This document shows, one piece after another, positions 1 to 12,246 of a stretch of 64,000 nt of DNA. Origin of the DNA: Ochotona curzoniae (Eukaryota > Chordata > Mammalia > Lagomorpha > Ochotonidae); contig NW_024467119.1 in assembly GCF_017591425.1 (NCBI RefSeq), positions 78,484,894-78,548,893 on the forward strand, written 5' to 3'. The notes under the pieces are model-generated. The model made no database searches. It was not told the origin of the DNA and saw nothing but the letters and a program-made list of their open reading frames with translations. The position numbers and the translations under genes were made by a program. The first letter of the stretch is position 1. Each line of letters opens with the position of its first letter.

Positions 1-53
1 CTGGTGCTGGCAGGTAGAGGATTCATCTGTTGAGCTACCAACCTCCCTGACCC
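1..53 (-). repeat. SINE head, cut by the window edge
   Basis: The words 'ggtagaggatt' and 'ttgagctacc' resemble the reverse complement of the tRNA-like head of lagomorph C-type SINEs. Only the head is inside the window. The body would lie before position 1. Confidence 0.45.
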
Positions 54-1108
54 CATAGTTGAGTCATTTCAAGACACAGAGGGGCAACCATGGAGGGAAG
101 GCATATTTCCATCTCCATTCTTCACAGGGCCTTGTGCAATGGCTTCTTGAACAGAAAATGAAGAAAATGCATCACTTACAATTATTTAACTATCAAAAAG
201 ACTGAAACCCAAATGTTAATGGCAGCTTCTCTGGGGACTTAGATTTAGGGATAAGGTAGCTAAGGAAGACATTTCCCTGAAATGTTTTACATTCCTATGC
301 AGTTGGAAGAAAAAAAAAAAGTGTAACCATATGCATGTTATTTTTATCATGTATTTTTAAAAGGATTTAAAGACACAGTCTGTGCCATTTCTTGCTAGTG
401 TTGATGCTGCTGGGTCCTGGAAGAATGAAGTTTCTCAAGTGGAATAACAGAGCTGGGATGCTGGGATGCTGGATGGAGGCTGGAGTCTTATCCAGCAGCC
501 CCCTCAAATACAACCCCAGATGTCAGATTTTTCTACCCAACTCCTAAGGACAAAAGGGGGAAAAAAAGAAGGTCCCCCTTCATAATCCTGGGAAGAGAGC
601 ACGAGTGAAATTAACATTCCTGTCTGCTCACCTAGAGGGAAATGTCACTGGGTGAATAAGAAAGCGATTACTTCCAAGGCTGAATGAGCAAACTCTTTAA
701 GCAGATGGAGAAGTCTGGTAATACTGCAGATTTTGGGGGGTTATTTCCCTTGTCTTTCCATTTTTTCCTGCCTCCTCCAGGGTTCCTGTGGGCCTGGGTT
801 TGCATAAAAAGCATGTTCGGGGGAACATACCCTGAAACGGCAGCAGCTTCCTTTTTAGCATTATTTGGTTTTTAAATGTTTCTGTACAGCAGGAAGGCAC
901 CGTCGGAACAAACGTGAGTTAAGAGGGATTTTCTGGAAAATGCTGTTCATAGATCTCCTCTGTGTAAGGCTTGGATGGGTCTGTTCTAAGTTTTTATCTG
1001 CTGCAGGGTAACACAGGTGGAGAACAATCTGGCTATAGTTTGCATAATGGCTGGCTGAGGCTCTTTTGCTACTGAACCACTCTTAAATACCACAGCTGAT
1101 CAAAAATG
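54..1108. other. Unassigned non-coding sequence
   Basis: No repeat family, RNA gene or plausible exon was recognised. A short A-run sits near 309-320, and there is a small partial repeat of 'gctgggat' around 452-480. The short reading frames at 684-900 overlap each other on opposite strands and look like chance. Confidence 0.5.
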
Positions 1109-1111
1109 AGA

Positions 1112-1411
1112 TGGTAGGCCAGTGTTCTGACAATGGCACTGGCATTCCATGTCGGAGCATAATTGGGAGTTCTAGTTCCTTTGCTTCTGATCCAGCTCCC
1201 TGTTACTGTGCCTAGAAGAGCAACTGATGATGGCCCAAGTGTGTATGGGTTCCTGCCGCCCAGGTGGGAGACCTGGATGAAGGCTTTCATGCTCTGCTTC
1301 CACCTGGTCCAGCCCTGATCTCTGGGCATTTGGAGAAGACACCAGCAGATGAAAGATCTTTCCTTCTCTGTTACTCTGCCTTTCAAATAAATGAATAAAT
1401 CTTACAAAGCA
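1112..1411 (+). repeat. C-type SINE, diverged full-length copy
   Basis: In order it shows the 'gatccagctccctg' body word, 'gatggcccaagtg', 'gtgggagacctgga', 'ggcatttggagaag', 'cagcagatgaaagatctt', a pyrimidine block and the tail 'aaataaatgaataaatctta'. It is clearly older than the copy at 23390, with many changes in the head and no clear target duplication. Confidence 0.82.
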
Positions 1412-1528
1412 AAGAAAAACACCTGGTGGTTCTTCCCAGGGGCAGACTCACCTCTGAAATGATGAGAAGGGATAGAATTTGAAATCCCCTAGTTGCTTAT
1501 TTACTGCTGAGATGAAATTGATGTGCAC

Positions 1529-1798
1529 AGCGGGCATTTGCCACTGCTTAGGAGGAGGCCCAGATGCCATATCAGAGTGCCTGGATTGGAGCCCTAGTTC
1601 CATCGGCTGCTAATGCATTCCTTGGAAAGCGACAGGTAACAGCAGTTGAGTCCCTAGCATTCCTATGAGAGATCCGGATTGAGTTACAAGGTCTTTGACC
1701 CGGCTCAGCCCTGGCAGTTATAGATGTTTGGGGAGTGAGCCAGCAGGTGAGAAATCTCTTTCTTGGCCTTTTAGATAGCATGGAAGTAAATAAAAAGC
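1529..1798 (+). repeat. C-type SINE, old copy
   Basis: Recognisable parts are the head 'cagcgggcatttgcca', 'tttggggagtgagccagcag', 'gagaaatctctttctt' and a short A-rich tail. The middle is rearranged relative to better copies. Confidence 0.7.
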
Positions 1799-3237
1799 AT
1801 ATTTTAGAAAGTATTCATCATGTGAATGCCCAGTATGTGCACATGAATGAGTGTGTCTACATGAGCATGTACTTCTGAACGTGTGCCTGAGCTGGGGGCA
1901 CATGGGAAGAGAAATTCTTGGAGCAAGATGACTCTTCCAAAGAATACCACCTACCCTGCATTCTCATCATGCTGACTACTGAGAGAAGAACCAACCAAAA
2001 AGATGAAAGCTGCAGTCCCCCTCCCAGATAAACCGTGGTGTATGACCACATGACTCCAAGTCACCCCAAGCTTGGAGGCGAGTAAGAATGGGCCTGGAGG
2101 GCCAGGTGACCTTGAAACTCACAGCAGGACAAAACCCTTCTGTAACACAGTGACAACTCAGCCAGTCCTAGGCTGATCGCTTGTCTGCATAGGCTCAGGA
2201 GTGGGGTGGGGAAATAAAAAGGAGCCACATTAGCCCCATCCAAGCGCCCCTCCCTGCTCAGTACTGCCCTGCCTTCCTCCTGGTTGGCTTTGCAGAGATG
2301 CTGTCTATTGCAGCCTCTCCCCATTAAAGCAAATCGTGCTTTCCCAGGAGCTCAACCTTGATATTCCTGCCGTTGTGCTGAAGCCGGTTAACGTGCAACG
2401 CTGGAGCTTAATAGTCTATTAAGGCACAGCACTGCACATTAAAATCCCCATTGTATCACTGTGGCTCTGCTTAACAAAACAAGGTCCCCAGAAAGCCCCC
2501 CCGTTCACTTACTGAGAGTGGCTGCAGAAGATCCAAGGAGTCTCTTACAGAAGAGAAAATTTAAAGTGGAAACAGGATGGTTCAAGGGATGCTAAATGCT
2601 GCCCTGTGTCTCTCCCTGCACTAACCACCCGCCCCTCCCCAAGGCTGGGAATGAGCCAGATCTGCCAGAGCATCTGGAAATTCTTGGAGTTTACTAACAT
2701 ATCCCTGCCGATCCCATCTCATCACTCAGATCTTTATTTGGAAGCACTTTGGTTTCCTGTATCCTTCTGCAAAAAGAGACACAGTTCAGGAAAGCTGCCC
2801 CCAGACAGGGAACAAGCACCAGGGGTTCCTCCCTCCAGAAGAATTGCTGGGGAGGAGGAAGAGGAGGAGCAATTCTTCAAATAGCTGTAAATCTTCCCTC
2901 CTTCAAAAATGACAACATACCCTCCCATCAAAGCCAGAGGGAAGGAATCAAATGGTTTAACAGCAGCAACACAAGGCTGGGCTGTAAACACCTCTATCGC
3001 ACATAACCCAAATATCACCTTAGAAACCAGGAGAGGAAAACTCCCGCTACTGCAGCTTCAGACGGGGCCCAGAGCGGCAATCCTGTGAGTGAGCTGTCAA
3101 AACATGGTGGTAGCTTTGCTTGTCATGAAGCAGCCTCACTGGGGAGGAGGAAAGGGAAAGTGGAGAGGCAAGCTTGAGAGTTCGCAGGCAGGATGATCAG
3201 GACCTAAGTGAGAAAAGGGAAAGCAAGCCAGGAAATG
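1799..3237. other. Unassigned non-coding sequence
   Basis: I see no recognisable gene or repeat. The stretch 2340-2480 ('ccggttaacgtgcaacg', 'cttaatagtctattaagg') is AT/GC-balanced, unlike the repeats around it, and holds the 12-base inverted repeat 'cttaatag..ctattaag'. It would be a reasonable place to look for conserved non-coding sequence, but conservation cannot be judged from one genome. 2838-2880 is purine-rich (GGAGGA repeats). Confidence 0.45.
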
Positions 3238-3475
3238 AGGCCAATGGAGCAGCATGGAACCTACTGTTCAAGATGCACCCCACGTTGGCGTAACTGGGCC
3301 CTAGACCTTCCCCTGCTCCCCACTCTGGGTTCCTGCTGGTGCACACCCCAGGAGGCCAGCAGTAGCCTGAGCCATGGGGTGTCTGTCACCCACTTGGGAG
3401 ACCTGCACTGAGTTCTCAGCTCTCTACTTCAGACCTGGCTATTGTGATCATTTTGTGGTGCGTCCACCAAGATCT
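3238..3475 (+). repeat. Probable C-type SINE, strongly decayed
   Basis: The word 'cacttgggagacctgcactgag' region and the overall order resemble the SINE body, followed by 'cagacctggctattg'. There is no A-rich tail. This could be a chance resemblance of a GC-rich segment. Confidence 0.45.
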
Positions 3476-5537
3476 TACTTTTCACCTGGTCATGTTGTTG
3501 TCTCCTTCTTCCCGGCCCCAATGAGACACACGTGTGCACGATGGGAAGTTTGGTGTATTGGATTAGCAGAAAGAAGTGGAGTTACTACACTGGGTTATCC
3601 AGAAACTATGGGGGGTAAATACCAGCTTTACTGATTCCAACTTAACTCCTACATATCTCTCCCACTCAAAGCTTCCTCCTGGCAGACAGATTTGGGCATT
3701 GGCCCAATCTCCAGGCCCGTCAGTCATACAGATGAAGCTTCTCTGGCCCAAAGACCGGTAACACATACGGCTTTGTGTAACCACGGGCAGGGAACAGCTG
3801 CTGTAGATAGAAAAGACAAGAAAGGAGGCGGCGAGTGTGCTTAGGACATGGACGGCACTTCCTGCAGGTCCTGGCTCACAGGACCATGAAGGGAATGAGG
3901 CTCAGGCCCAACCAGGGCCATGAATGCAGATGTACATAACCAGCCTGCCCTGGTCTCCCTTCCTTGGTTTACAGCATCCTTGTCCTGTTCTTGTGATTGC
4001 AAATCAACTCTCACTGTAATCAGCTCACTGAATTGAAGCAAGTGGCGTAAAAACCACTCACTGGAATCATGAAGTCCTTTACTTCCCTTACAGATGACAT
4101 CATGATGTTTGGTCTTGTCTTGGGGTGACCCCTACCATACACCCCAAACTTCAAGCTTGGAGCAGAAAGCAACCACCACCTGCTTGTAGCCCCTAGACTG
4201 ACTGATACTCACTTTCCTGTGATCAAAATTCCTTGGAGAACATGATGCTGATGACCAATGACAGAGGGCCACAAGCCCATCAGACCAACGAGAAGTTGTA
4301 CAGGAGCTGAACACACATTTGTTGGCCCCAGCTTCAGTCGGTAGGTATCCTTGCCCCTGGCCCTTTGGGAAACTCAGGGAATTAAGTGATAGATGTCCAG
4401 CCCTTCACTCCATGATTCACACGCAACAATTTCTTTTTCCACTGCTCCGATATCGCGTGGTTGACTTTCGGCACCTTGGATGAGCAGATCCAGTCCCAAG
4501 GGTTCTCTAGCAGCTCCTCCAGCCCTCTGTGGGTGTTATTCTCCAACAGGAAGAGGGCCAGAGTGCCAGGAAGCAGCTGGAGGCCACTTCATTGTTCCCA
4601 GGTCCTTGGCAGTATCATAGCCCCTTCAGGCAGAGCTTAACCTGCCTGGCCTCATGACCTCTCCTGCCTCCTGGGTCTGGATGATACCCAGGTGCATTTT
4701 GGGGAAGGGGCGTATTAGATCAAAAGGTTAAGGGAGGAATATGTGAAGCCCAGTCTTCAATCTATGAATGACCCAGAACCTCAAACTTTTTTCTCTAAGA
4801 AAGTTCCCTGAGCTTTCCTTTGGCCTATTCCCAGTTATAAGCTCACCCAGACCCAGAGGAGGAAGGCAGAATGCAGGCATGGAAGGTGGGGTGGATGGGG
4901 AAGAGATCAACGGTTGGCCTGGGAGCCAGAGTTATTTTTTCTTCCCCTCTTCCCAACCCAGGCACTGCTAGCTGCACCTGCTCACCTTTGTGAGCAGGAC
5001 TCCCCAAGTGAAGAAGGGAGAGTTATACCCTCAGGGAAAGAGACTTAAGGGAGGGCCTGCTACACCCTTATCTCTGCTCCCAGCTGTGATGGATGCTATC
5101 CAAATTCCAAGGAAGACTCAGTCCTGAGCATTTGTGGTGTGGGATAGGGATAAAGGAGGAAGAGAGAGAAACAGCCTGGGAAATACTTGTTGATTTCCTT
5201 CTCAAAACAGTCCAGGTGGGAGGGGTAATAGCTGAGGAATGAAAATACATGATAGGCAGGATTTCATGGCTGCTGCCCAAGATAGTTTGGGGTAGGTGCC
5301 GTCTATAGATAGAGCAGCACTGCAAGCATGCTTGGCAGCTACCTTTCATGCCAGAATTTGGAACAGAGGGTAATCACATTCACATGAAGATTTCTTCCTC
5401 AGGTTCCTCTTTAGCAATTTAGGACCAAAGTTTCTTGACTCCAGTCTTTTTATTAGCCATGTAACCTTAGGAAGTCTTTTTAAGAATAACTCCTTTGGTC
5501 AAGATGGCTCATCCACAGCCTCACAGATTTTGTTAGT
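3476..5537. other. Unassigned non-coding sequence
   Basis: Two kilobases with no repeat or gene I can name. Reading frames are all under 95 codons and overlap on both strands. The only structure noted is a short C/T-rich run near 4935-4955. Confidence 0.45.
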
Positions 5538-5550
5538 AAAAGATAAGAGG

Positions 5551-5854
5551 CCATGATAATGCAGTGGCTAAAGTCTTCACCTTGCACCTGCCAGGATCCC
5601 ATATGGTTGCTGGTTCTAATCCCGGCAGCCCTGCTTCTCATCCATCCAGCTCCCTGCTTGTGGCCTGGGAAGGCAGTCAAAGATGTCCCCAAGCCTTGGG
5701 ACCCTGCACCCTCGTGGGAGACCCAGAAAAGCTCCTGGCTCCTGACTTCGGATCACTCGGGGAGTGAATCATCAGAGAGAAGATCTTCCTCTCTGTCTCT
5801 CTTCCTCACTGTATATCCACTTTTCCAATAAAAATAAATAAATATGTAAAAAAA
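5551..5854 (+). repeat. C-type SINE with 12-bp target duplication
   Basis: Well preserved: 'ggttctaatcccggcagccc' B-box region, 'catccagctccctgcttgtgg', 'cctgggaaggcagtc', 'gggagtgaatcatcagaga' and the tail AATAAAAATAAATAAATA. The target site duplication 'aaagataagagg' is at about 5539-5550 and again at 5855-5866, which proves retrotransposition of this copy. Confidence 0.93.
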
Positions 5855-5866
5855 AAAGATAAGAGG

Positions 5867-7070
5867 CAAAAGCACCATGTACATGATGGAAGACCATATG
5901 AATAATGTTATCCACAATCAAGGTTTAGTCTTGAGAGGACTCACAATATCTGAGCTCACACTCCAGAAATTCTCACCTGCTTTCACGGGGCTCTGAAGCA
6001 CAAAACCAATGAGCTTCCTCCCAAGAGGCCAACAGAGGAAACCCCAAAGATCTTCCCCACTGCCTGACTACTTCACTCACAAACCCTTCTTAGGCACAAG
6101 ATCTGGGGCAGACATAGCATGAGTGAGGTGTGGTTTCTCCAGCCACGTTAGGGGAGAGTGAGCCTGTGAGGAGAGAACAAGAGTCATGAGGAAAGCAGCA
6201 CTTAAAGAGCTTTTGCAAATGGACTGGGGTAGGCCCTAGGAAGCGGGTTAATGCACCAAATTTTAGCTGCTGCCTGGAATAAGAAGCTTGGTCTCCTCCA
6301 GTGAGACAATGACATTGGTCAATCAAAGGCTTAGCCACACGTCAAGAAGTTACTGTCTCCTGTTTTACAGGCATGTTGAGGGCGTGTATACATTCTATCG
6401 ATGACATAGCTCCTGCTGCTTCTCAACGTTCCACAGCCTGTACAAGCTCCCACTTTCCCTGCTTTATAAGGACGGACTTCTCTCTGCATAGGCACCTGTG
6501 TGCCTCCCCGAATTCCTCATTCCTAACAATGGAGATTCTTCCATCAGCACCCCTGGGTCCCCGAGATGTAAGGTACACACATGTCCCTCACTCTGGCCCC
6601 ATGTCCTTTTGGGTGCACACAGCATATTGCTCCGACTCCCTGGGATCCATGGCATGCTTGCTCTTTGCCTTGTGGTTTGCCTCTCTCTTCTAGCAAACCT
6701 ATTCTATGTTAGGAAAATGACATCATTCCTTATGCAGGGACATAGGCCTTATGTCGCTTCTCAGACTCTCTTAGCTGCAGATGCCACCGCCGCCTCCTCC
6801 TTCTCCCTTTCTGTCTTCGTTAGTGCCCCCACATACTCCGCTCTGCTCCATCCACTTTACATTTTAAAGGTGGGAAGGCAGACTCTCTTCGGGACAGTCG
6901 CAGTCGTGTAGAAACTGCCACGATGAAGTTTTGCCATCGGGAGAGGGATTGAGCATAACTCCTTCACTTTTAATTTTGATTATAATAGTGTAGTATAAAT
7001 TATCTTTCTTTTTTAAGAGGCAAAATTGTCCTCAGGTACCACTGATATTTGGGTTGGGGTAGTGTGGACT
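5867..7070. other. Unassigned non-coding sequence
   Basis: No known repeat recognised. 6373-6911 contains two overlapping plus-strand reading frames of 106 and 137 codons. They show no protein motif and lie in pyrimidine-rich sequence where stops are rare, so I treat them as chance. Confidence 0.45.
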
Positions 7071-7071
7071 T

Positions 7072-7358
7072 TTTTTTAAAGGATTTTGTTGATTTATTTA
7101 AAAGGCAGAGAGATTTCTATCTGCTGTTTCTCTATCCATATGGCTCCATCATCCAGGGCTGGGCCAGGTCAATATCAGGGACCTGGAACTCCCAGTTGGG
7201 TCTCCCAAGTACTTGTGCCATCCCCCTCTGCTTTTCCAGTTGCATGAGCAGGGAGCTGGATCAGAAATGGAGCAGCTGGGACTCAAATCAGTGTTCTGAT
7301 AGATGATGCTGAAATACCCAGCAGCAGCTTAACTCACTGTGCCTCAACACTGACCTCC
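7072..7358 (-). repeat. C-type SINE, antisense
   Basis: Reading plus-strand: a T-rich start followed by 'tgatttatttaaaaggcagaga', then 'gggctgggccaggtc', 'gagcagggagctggatcaga' and 'ggagcagctgggactcaaatc'. This is the reverse complement of tail, body and head. Confidence 0.85.
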
Positions 7359-7829
7359 AGTTGCAGAGCCTCACCCAGGCCTGATGCGGGGTTGAAATCC
7401 ACAGTCTGGAAGAACAGCCGCTCCCTTGAGGATGAACCCTGACAAATAAGAGGGATGAGGGGGGAGTTGACAGACCAATCCTTCCCCATCTCCCTCCCAT
7501 GCAGCTTTTTGGGGGCAGGGTGTGCCCAGTCTTGTAATCTTGCTGGGGAAGCCCCTGACGTCAGTAAAACACACTTCTCCAGCCCTTGTCTGCCTTTAGC
7601 CATCATGGAACCATGCTATAGAGTCACTTCTTGTCTAGATTCCCCTCCCTTCCCTTTGCCATTTACCACTCACCTTTCACTTCTTTTCATCCTTACCCAA
7701 CTGCTCCATTTCTGGGACATCAGGGCCCAGACACTCAATTTTCCTTATTCAAGTCTACTTTTAGTCACTTTTTCTCAGAGATGTTTAAGAACACTGATTG
7801 TACCCTGTATAGTGATGGGCCATTTTGAG
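7359..7829. other. Unassigned pyrimidine-rich sequence
   Basis: 7590-7830 is C/T-rich with words such as 'cccttccctttgccattt', perhaps an old L2 or similar fragment. I cannot assign it. A 179-codon frame starting at 7455 runs on into the next SINE, so it is not a gene. Confidence 0.4.
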
Positions 7830-8112
7830 GTTTATTTATTTTCATTTTCTTCCAAGTCAGGAGGGTACAGAGAGATCATCCATCCACCATTTTACTCCAT
7901 AAACACTTGCAATAGCCATGGTCAAGCCACTCCAAACCAGCAGCCAGAAACTCTGTCTGGGTCACTCACTGAAGTCAGACACCCAGTTACCTGAGCCATC
8001 ACTTGCTGCCTCCCGTGGCGCGCATCAGAAGGAAGCTGGAATTGGGGATGAAGTCAGGACTGAAACCCAGGTGCAGGGTGTTGGTGTCCTACGTGGCATC
8101 ATAACTTACTGA
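7830..8112 (-). repeat. C-type SINE, antisense, old
   Basis: Starts with 'tttatttattttcatt', then 'caatagccatggtcaag', 'ctgcctcccgtgg', 'gaaggaagctggaattgggga' and 'ctgaaacccagg'. Order and orientation fit an antisense SINE with a damaged tail. Confidence 0.72.
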
Positions 8113-9064
8113 ATTTGCTAACCGTCAAGGAGAGGGTGTCAAGGGGGAGAGGAATGTCTGGGTGAGGGGAGAAGGAGGGCCAGAGGGGTACCTCCTTGCT
8201 CCTAAAAGTACACCTCTTCTGCTTCTACCTGGAAGGGAAATTTTGCAAAGTTAGCACAGAGTTCCAAGCGTTCTAAAAGAGGATAGTCCTGGAGCTCAGG
8301 TATCTGAGTCAGGTGGGATTTACAGGGAACAAATACACAAGCTCTTTTCCAAGCTCCTTTTGTGTCCACTGACTTAAACACTTGGCCAGAAAGGATAAAT
8401 CATAGCAGGCACTGCTAGTGCACTCTCTCTCTTTTTAAGACAATATAATCAATGAAGGGATTTAGAAAAACTGAACTGTAGAGAGCATAACGGGTCTTGA
8501 AATGGGCTTTTTATCTGCATGGCTTCGCTCACTGTGGTTTACTTTCATTTGTCTTTGGAAGGACAGGGCAGTGTCAATAGCAGCTCATCATCCCCATTAG
8601 CTGAGTGATGGGCAGTGCCGGCAGGTGGAGGCAGATGCAGAGGTGGGCTGCCTTGTCTGCTCTCCCATGTGGATTCCTGGTGCTGCCTGGGACCCATGCC
8701 AGGCTGCTGGCTGGAGGGCCAGAGACAAGAAACCCTGGGTACCACCGAGCTGTCTGAGCTATGTGTCATGAAATGCAGCCTACACCAAGGAGGAAGACTT
8801 GCCTCCATCCCCCCATCTCTAGCTGCTCTTCTGGGGCCTCAGTTAAAGGATCCACACTAGAATGGGCTGGATGTCGCTTCTCCCATCATGCTTAGCTACA
8901 CGGCTCAGAGAAGACAATTGCAGCATGTTCTGCTCGTCTCATGCTCAAGTTGACTCTAACCTCAACATGCCCCAAATGAAAGTTACCCTCTCTTCCAAAG
9001 CCTGGTCCTTCTCTGGTGGCCCTGTTACCCAACTGCTTAGGTGAGTGGGAGGACCTGGTCATTC
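8113..9064. other. Unassigned non-coding sequence
   Basis: No repeat or exon recognised. There is a donor-like string 'gcttaggtgagtgg' near 9036-9050, but no plausible exon lies upstream. Confidence 0.45.
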
Positions 9065-9065
9065 T

Positions 9066-9560
9066 TCTATTATTATTATTATTATTATTATTTTTCATGG
9101 TACAGTTCCATAGACTAAGGAATTTCTCCCTCTGCCCTCCCCAACTACCTTCTCCTCCCCACTGTTTTCCCCTATATCACTACAATAATAAGGTCCTTCA
9201 GCAACAGTCACAAGTCCATCAATCTTCCGTTTAAGTGTGTCATGACATTGCAGGTGTAGATAATGGTGGAAAGTCCACAATGGAAGTCGTTATGGAGAGT
9301 GCCAAGACAACTGAAAATTGATCTGCCATATGACCCAGCTATTCCACTTTTGGGAATAAATCCAAAGGAAATAAAATTTGCATGTGAGAAAATGACCCAT
9401 AATCCTACATTTACCACAGCACAATCTACACTAGCGAACACATAGGAACAACTCACATCCCCATCGAAAGAGGAGTGGATAAAGACACTGGCACATCTAG
9501 CCTGCGGAATACTACTCAGTCAATAAAAAGAATGAAATTCTACCATTTACAACATCTTGA
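9066..9560. mobile_element. L1 3' portion with internal inversion
   Basis: 9066-9260 is the extreme 3' end of an L1 in minus orientation: T-rich start, 'tacagttccatagac', 'aatttctccctctg', 'gtgtcatgacattgcagg'. It aligns with 11985-12190. 9261-9560 is in plus orientation. It encodes the ORF2 C-terminal signature (LPYDPAIPLLGI-type, residues readable in the frame from 9263) and runs into 3'UTR words such as 'ggaatactactcagtcaataaa'. The two halves face each other and the segment between them is missing, the usual result of twin-primed L1 insertion. Confidence 0.78.
9067..9093. repeat. (TTA)n microsatellite
   Basis: About eight uninterrupted TTA units at the T-rich edge of the L1 3' end. It probably grew from the L1 poly(A) tail. 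Confidence 0.95.
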
Positions 9561-10776
9561 CTCTGCCTCTTCCTCATCCCCACACCCCATCACCAGGAGT
9601 TATCCATTTCATTTTTATAAGATACCCCCTTCCATCCTCCCACCCCCATTTCTCCAACTGTTTCCAAGTCCCTGTATCTCTTGCCTCCACATCATCTAGG
9701 CACCAGACAGGGAGGCCTGCCTGGTTCAGAGATCTTTGACTTCAAACAGAAATTCCAGAGTTCGCAAGTAGTGAGTAATGAGCGAGCGAGCGAGCAACCA
9801 GCATTTTACCAGGAAAGCAATGACACACACTCCACAGACGGCATGGGGTTCGCTCCAACTGAGCTATGTTTAACATTAGAGTGGGTGTGTAATGAAAGGG
9901 GAAGTGCGCTCTAATAAGGAGGAGGAATATTCATAGTTCACTGGGAAGTAGGTGAAGATTTCCCCCTGGAATCCAGCTACTGTCCTGTTTCACTCCTTAG
10001 ATGATCCAAATGTATGCTGTCCCAGGGGCTGGTGGGTGCATCGTTTGCCGTGTTAATGTGTGACAATGAGCATTGTGTAAGCTGTAGGCCAATCTAGGTT
10101 AGATGTTAAATTTCTAAGGGTCTGGTCCCAGCAGGAACTCATCTATTCTTCAGAGCATCCTGTAGGTCGTGCGATCTCCAAGAGGTTCCACAGCATCCCC
10201 TGCTTCCCAGCTCAGTCTTCTCATCCTCGTCTCTGCCCCTTCTTCTTTCTGCAACAGAATTCACTGTTTCAAGGACAGAAGCCACATTATGTTCCTCTGG
10301 CTGTGGGGTCCTTTTCATCTGTTAGGCTGGAATTCACATCCCAAAATCCTTCACCAAGGTTCCCTGGGCCTTTCTCAAGGGTCCCTGCCACTTTATCTAT
10401 GCCACTGAACCCCCTCACATATTCCACATTCAGCCCTAAGCCTCTGAGAATGTAATTGGTCTGCCTGATGTTGGGGCTCAGAACTCAGTACCCTCAAAGG
10501 CTGGGGCCTTGGCAGGCAGAGGGCTCCCAGCCAAAGGAGACTGACGGAAGGAATGTCTCTCCGACATCTCCCTCTGCTTTCTTTTCCCCTAAACAGGACA
10601 TAGACATGATACTTCCTCTCCCCAAAGCTAGCCATAAGATTCAGAAAATTCTGTCTCATGGGACAGGTGTCCTGACCTGTACCCTGGGGAAAGAATGTCT
10701 CGCAGCGACACAACAATGAATAGGTCAGACAGCTAGGTACTCCTCCCTGACCTGAATGTATTAACACTACATTACA
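9561..10776. other. Unassigned non-coding sequence
   Basis: No family recognised. 9779-9797 holds about four GAGC units. 10393-10767 is open for 124 codons on the minus strand without any motif that I know. Confidence 0.45.
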
Positions 10777-11082
10777 CTTTTTTTTTTTCTTATTTAAGGC
10801 AGAGGTCAGAGAGAAAAAGAAGCAGAGAGAAATCTTCCATCCACTGACTCAGCCCACAAATAGCCACAATAGCCAGAGTTGTTGATGGTCTGATGCTTAG
10901 AGCCCGGAGCTTCCTCTGGATCTACCACATGGGTGTAGGGCCCGCTCTCCCAGACTATCCTTCTGTTTTTACAAGCCATAAGCAAGGAGCTGAATCTGCA
11001 CAAAGGCAGCCTGGACTTGAACTGGTGCCCAGAGGGGATGCTGGCACAGAGAGTTAACTTGCTACATTATAACACTGGACCC
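10777..11082 (-). repeat. C-type SINE, antisense
   Basis: T-run, 'cttatttaaggcagagg', 'gaaatcttccatccactga', 'caatagccagag', 'gcccggagcttcctctgga', 'gcaaggagctgaatct' and the head 'cattataacactggaccca'. Nearly full length. Confidence 0.87.
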
Positions 11083-11984
11083 AAGATGACACCCTTTTAC
11101 CCCGACAGGTCTTTCTGCAGCTATCCACTGCCTCCATCTGACCTAGAAGAAAATGCATTTGTCTTTGGGTTTTGTTTGTTTGTTTGTTTGTTTGTTTGCA
11201 AGGGAATTGGGGGGTGGTTTTTATTTCTGAAGGTTCTTGTGTGACATCAGCTTGTCGTGCTTTTCTCCTGCAGAGGCATCTGTGTTCTGGAGATGTCATT
11301 CACAAGGGAGGAAGGGCCCCTTCTGGCCTTATTCCTCTCTGGAACTTTCCTCAAGCTGGTGCCACTTCCACACCTCTTGGTTTACTCCTCACATGACTCT
11401 CAGCTTCATGGAGGAAGGTACTGCCCATGGTACTTCTGCACCCCCAACACCTGACACTGGACGCAGCACCAGATGTTAGAAACTATATGCATATCTCGAG
11501 TGGGATATATGTCATGAAAACTGCAATGGGTTTTAGTCCTGTGTTTTCTCTCAGAGCAAGCAGGAGGGCTTATTCTGCACTACAGTGCGGCTTGTTTATA
11601 TCTGCATGTGTTGCAAGCATTTGCATCTTCAGCTTTTTATTTCTACCTGCTGAAGGGAAAGGGTGGGCCTCTTTAAAGGAACTGCACACGACGGCCAGCA
11701 GGTGGGTTTATTAAGAAAGCAACAGAACATTTTCTTCACTATTTTAGCTCCTCTTTGTAGAGATTGGACACTGAAAAAAAAACAAATAAAGAAATAAAGA
11801 GAGCTACAGTGGAGGGCAACGGAAACTGGCGGGAGCTGTACTCTGCTCCAGGAATTTTACCTCTCCCTCATTTTTAGAGTTGATCGCCTCTTTCTTTGCC
11901 TCTTGCTCTGTGATTCTTTTTTAAAAAATAAATAAATCTTAAAAATGAGGGAAGGAGGAGGACTTGTAGTGTATTGGGTGACTC
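11083..11984. other. Mostly unassigned sequence with a (TTTG)n run
   Basis: 11169-11198 is a (TTTG)n microsatellite of about seven units. An A-rich patch with AAATAAAGAAATAAAG lies near 11778-11798, and 'ttttttaaaaaataaataaatcttaaaaa' around 11918-11946 may be a SINE tail remnant without its body. Nothing else was recognised. Confidence 0.5.
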
Positions 11985-12246
11985 CACTTCTTTTTTTTTA
12001 TTTTTTATTTTGAATTTTTGAATTTTATCGTACAATTTCATAGAGTCTGGGATTTCCCCCTCCACCATATCCCACCCATTGACTGATTTTCCCCACATTG
12101 TTACAGTAGTATAGTCCTTCATAAGGAGTCATGATTCCATCAGTCTGTTATTTAAGTGTGCCCCAACATTCCTGGTAGAGACAATGTCACACAGTCCAGT
12201 ATCCCATTGTCTATACATTTGCAACAGTTGCAATGGGTGTTCATCT

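Noticed and set aside
7455..7994. 179-codon plus-strand frame
   Set aside because: It crosses from pyrimidine-rich sequence into an antisense SINE; no family match.
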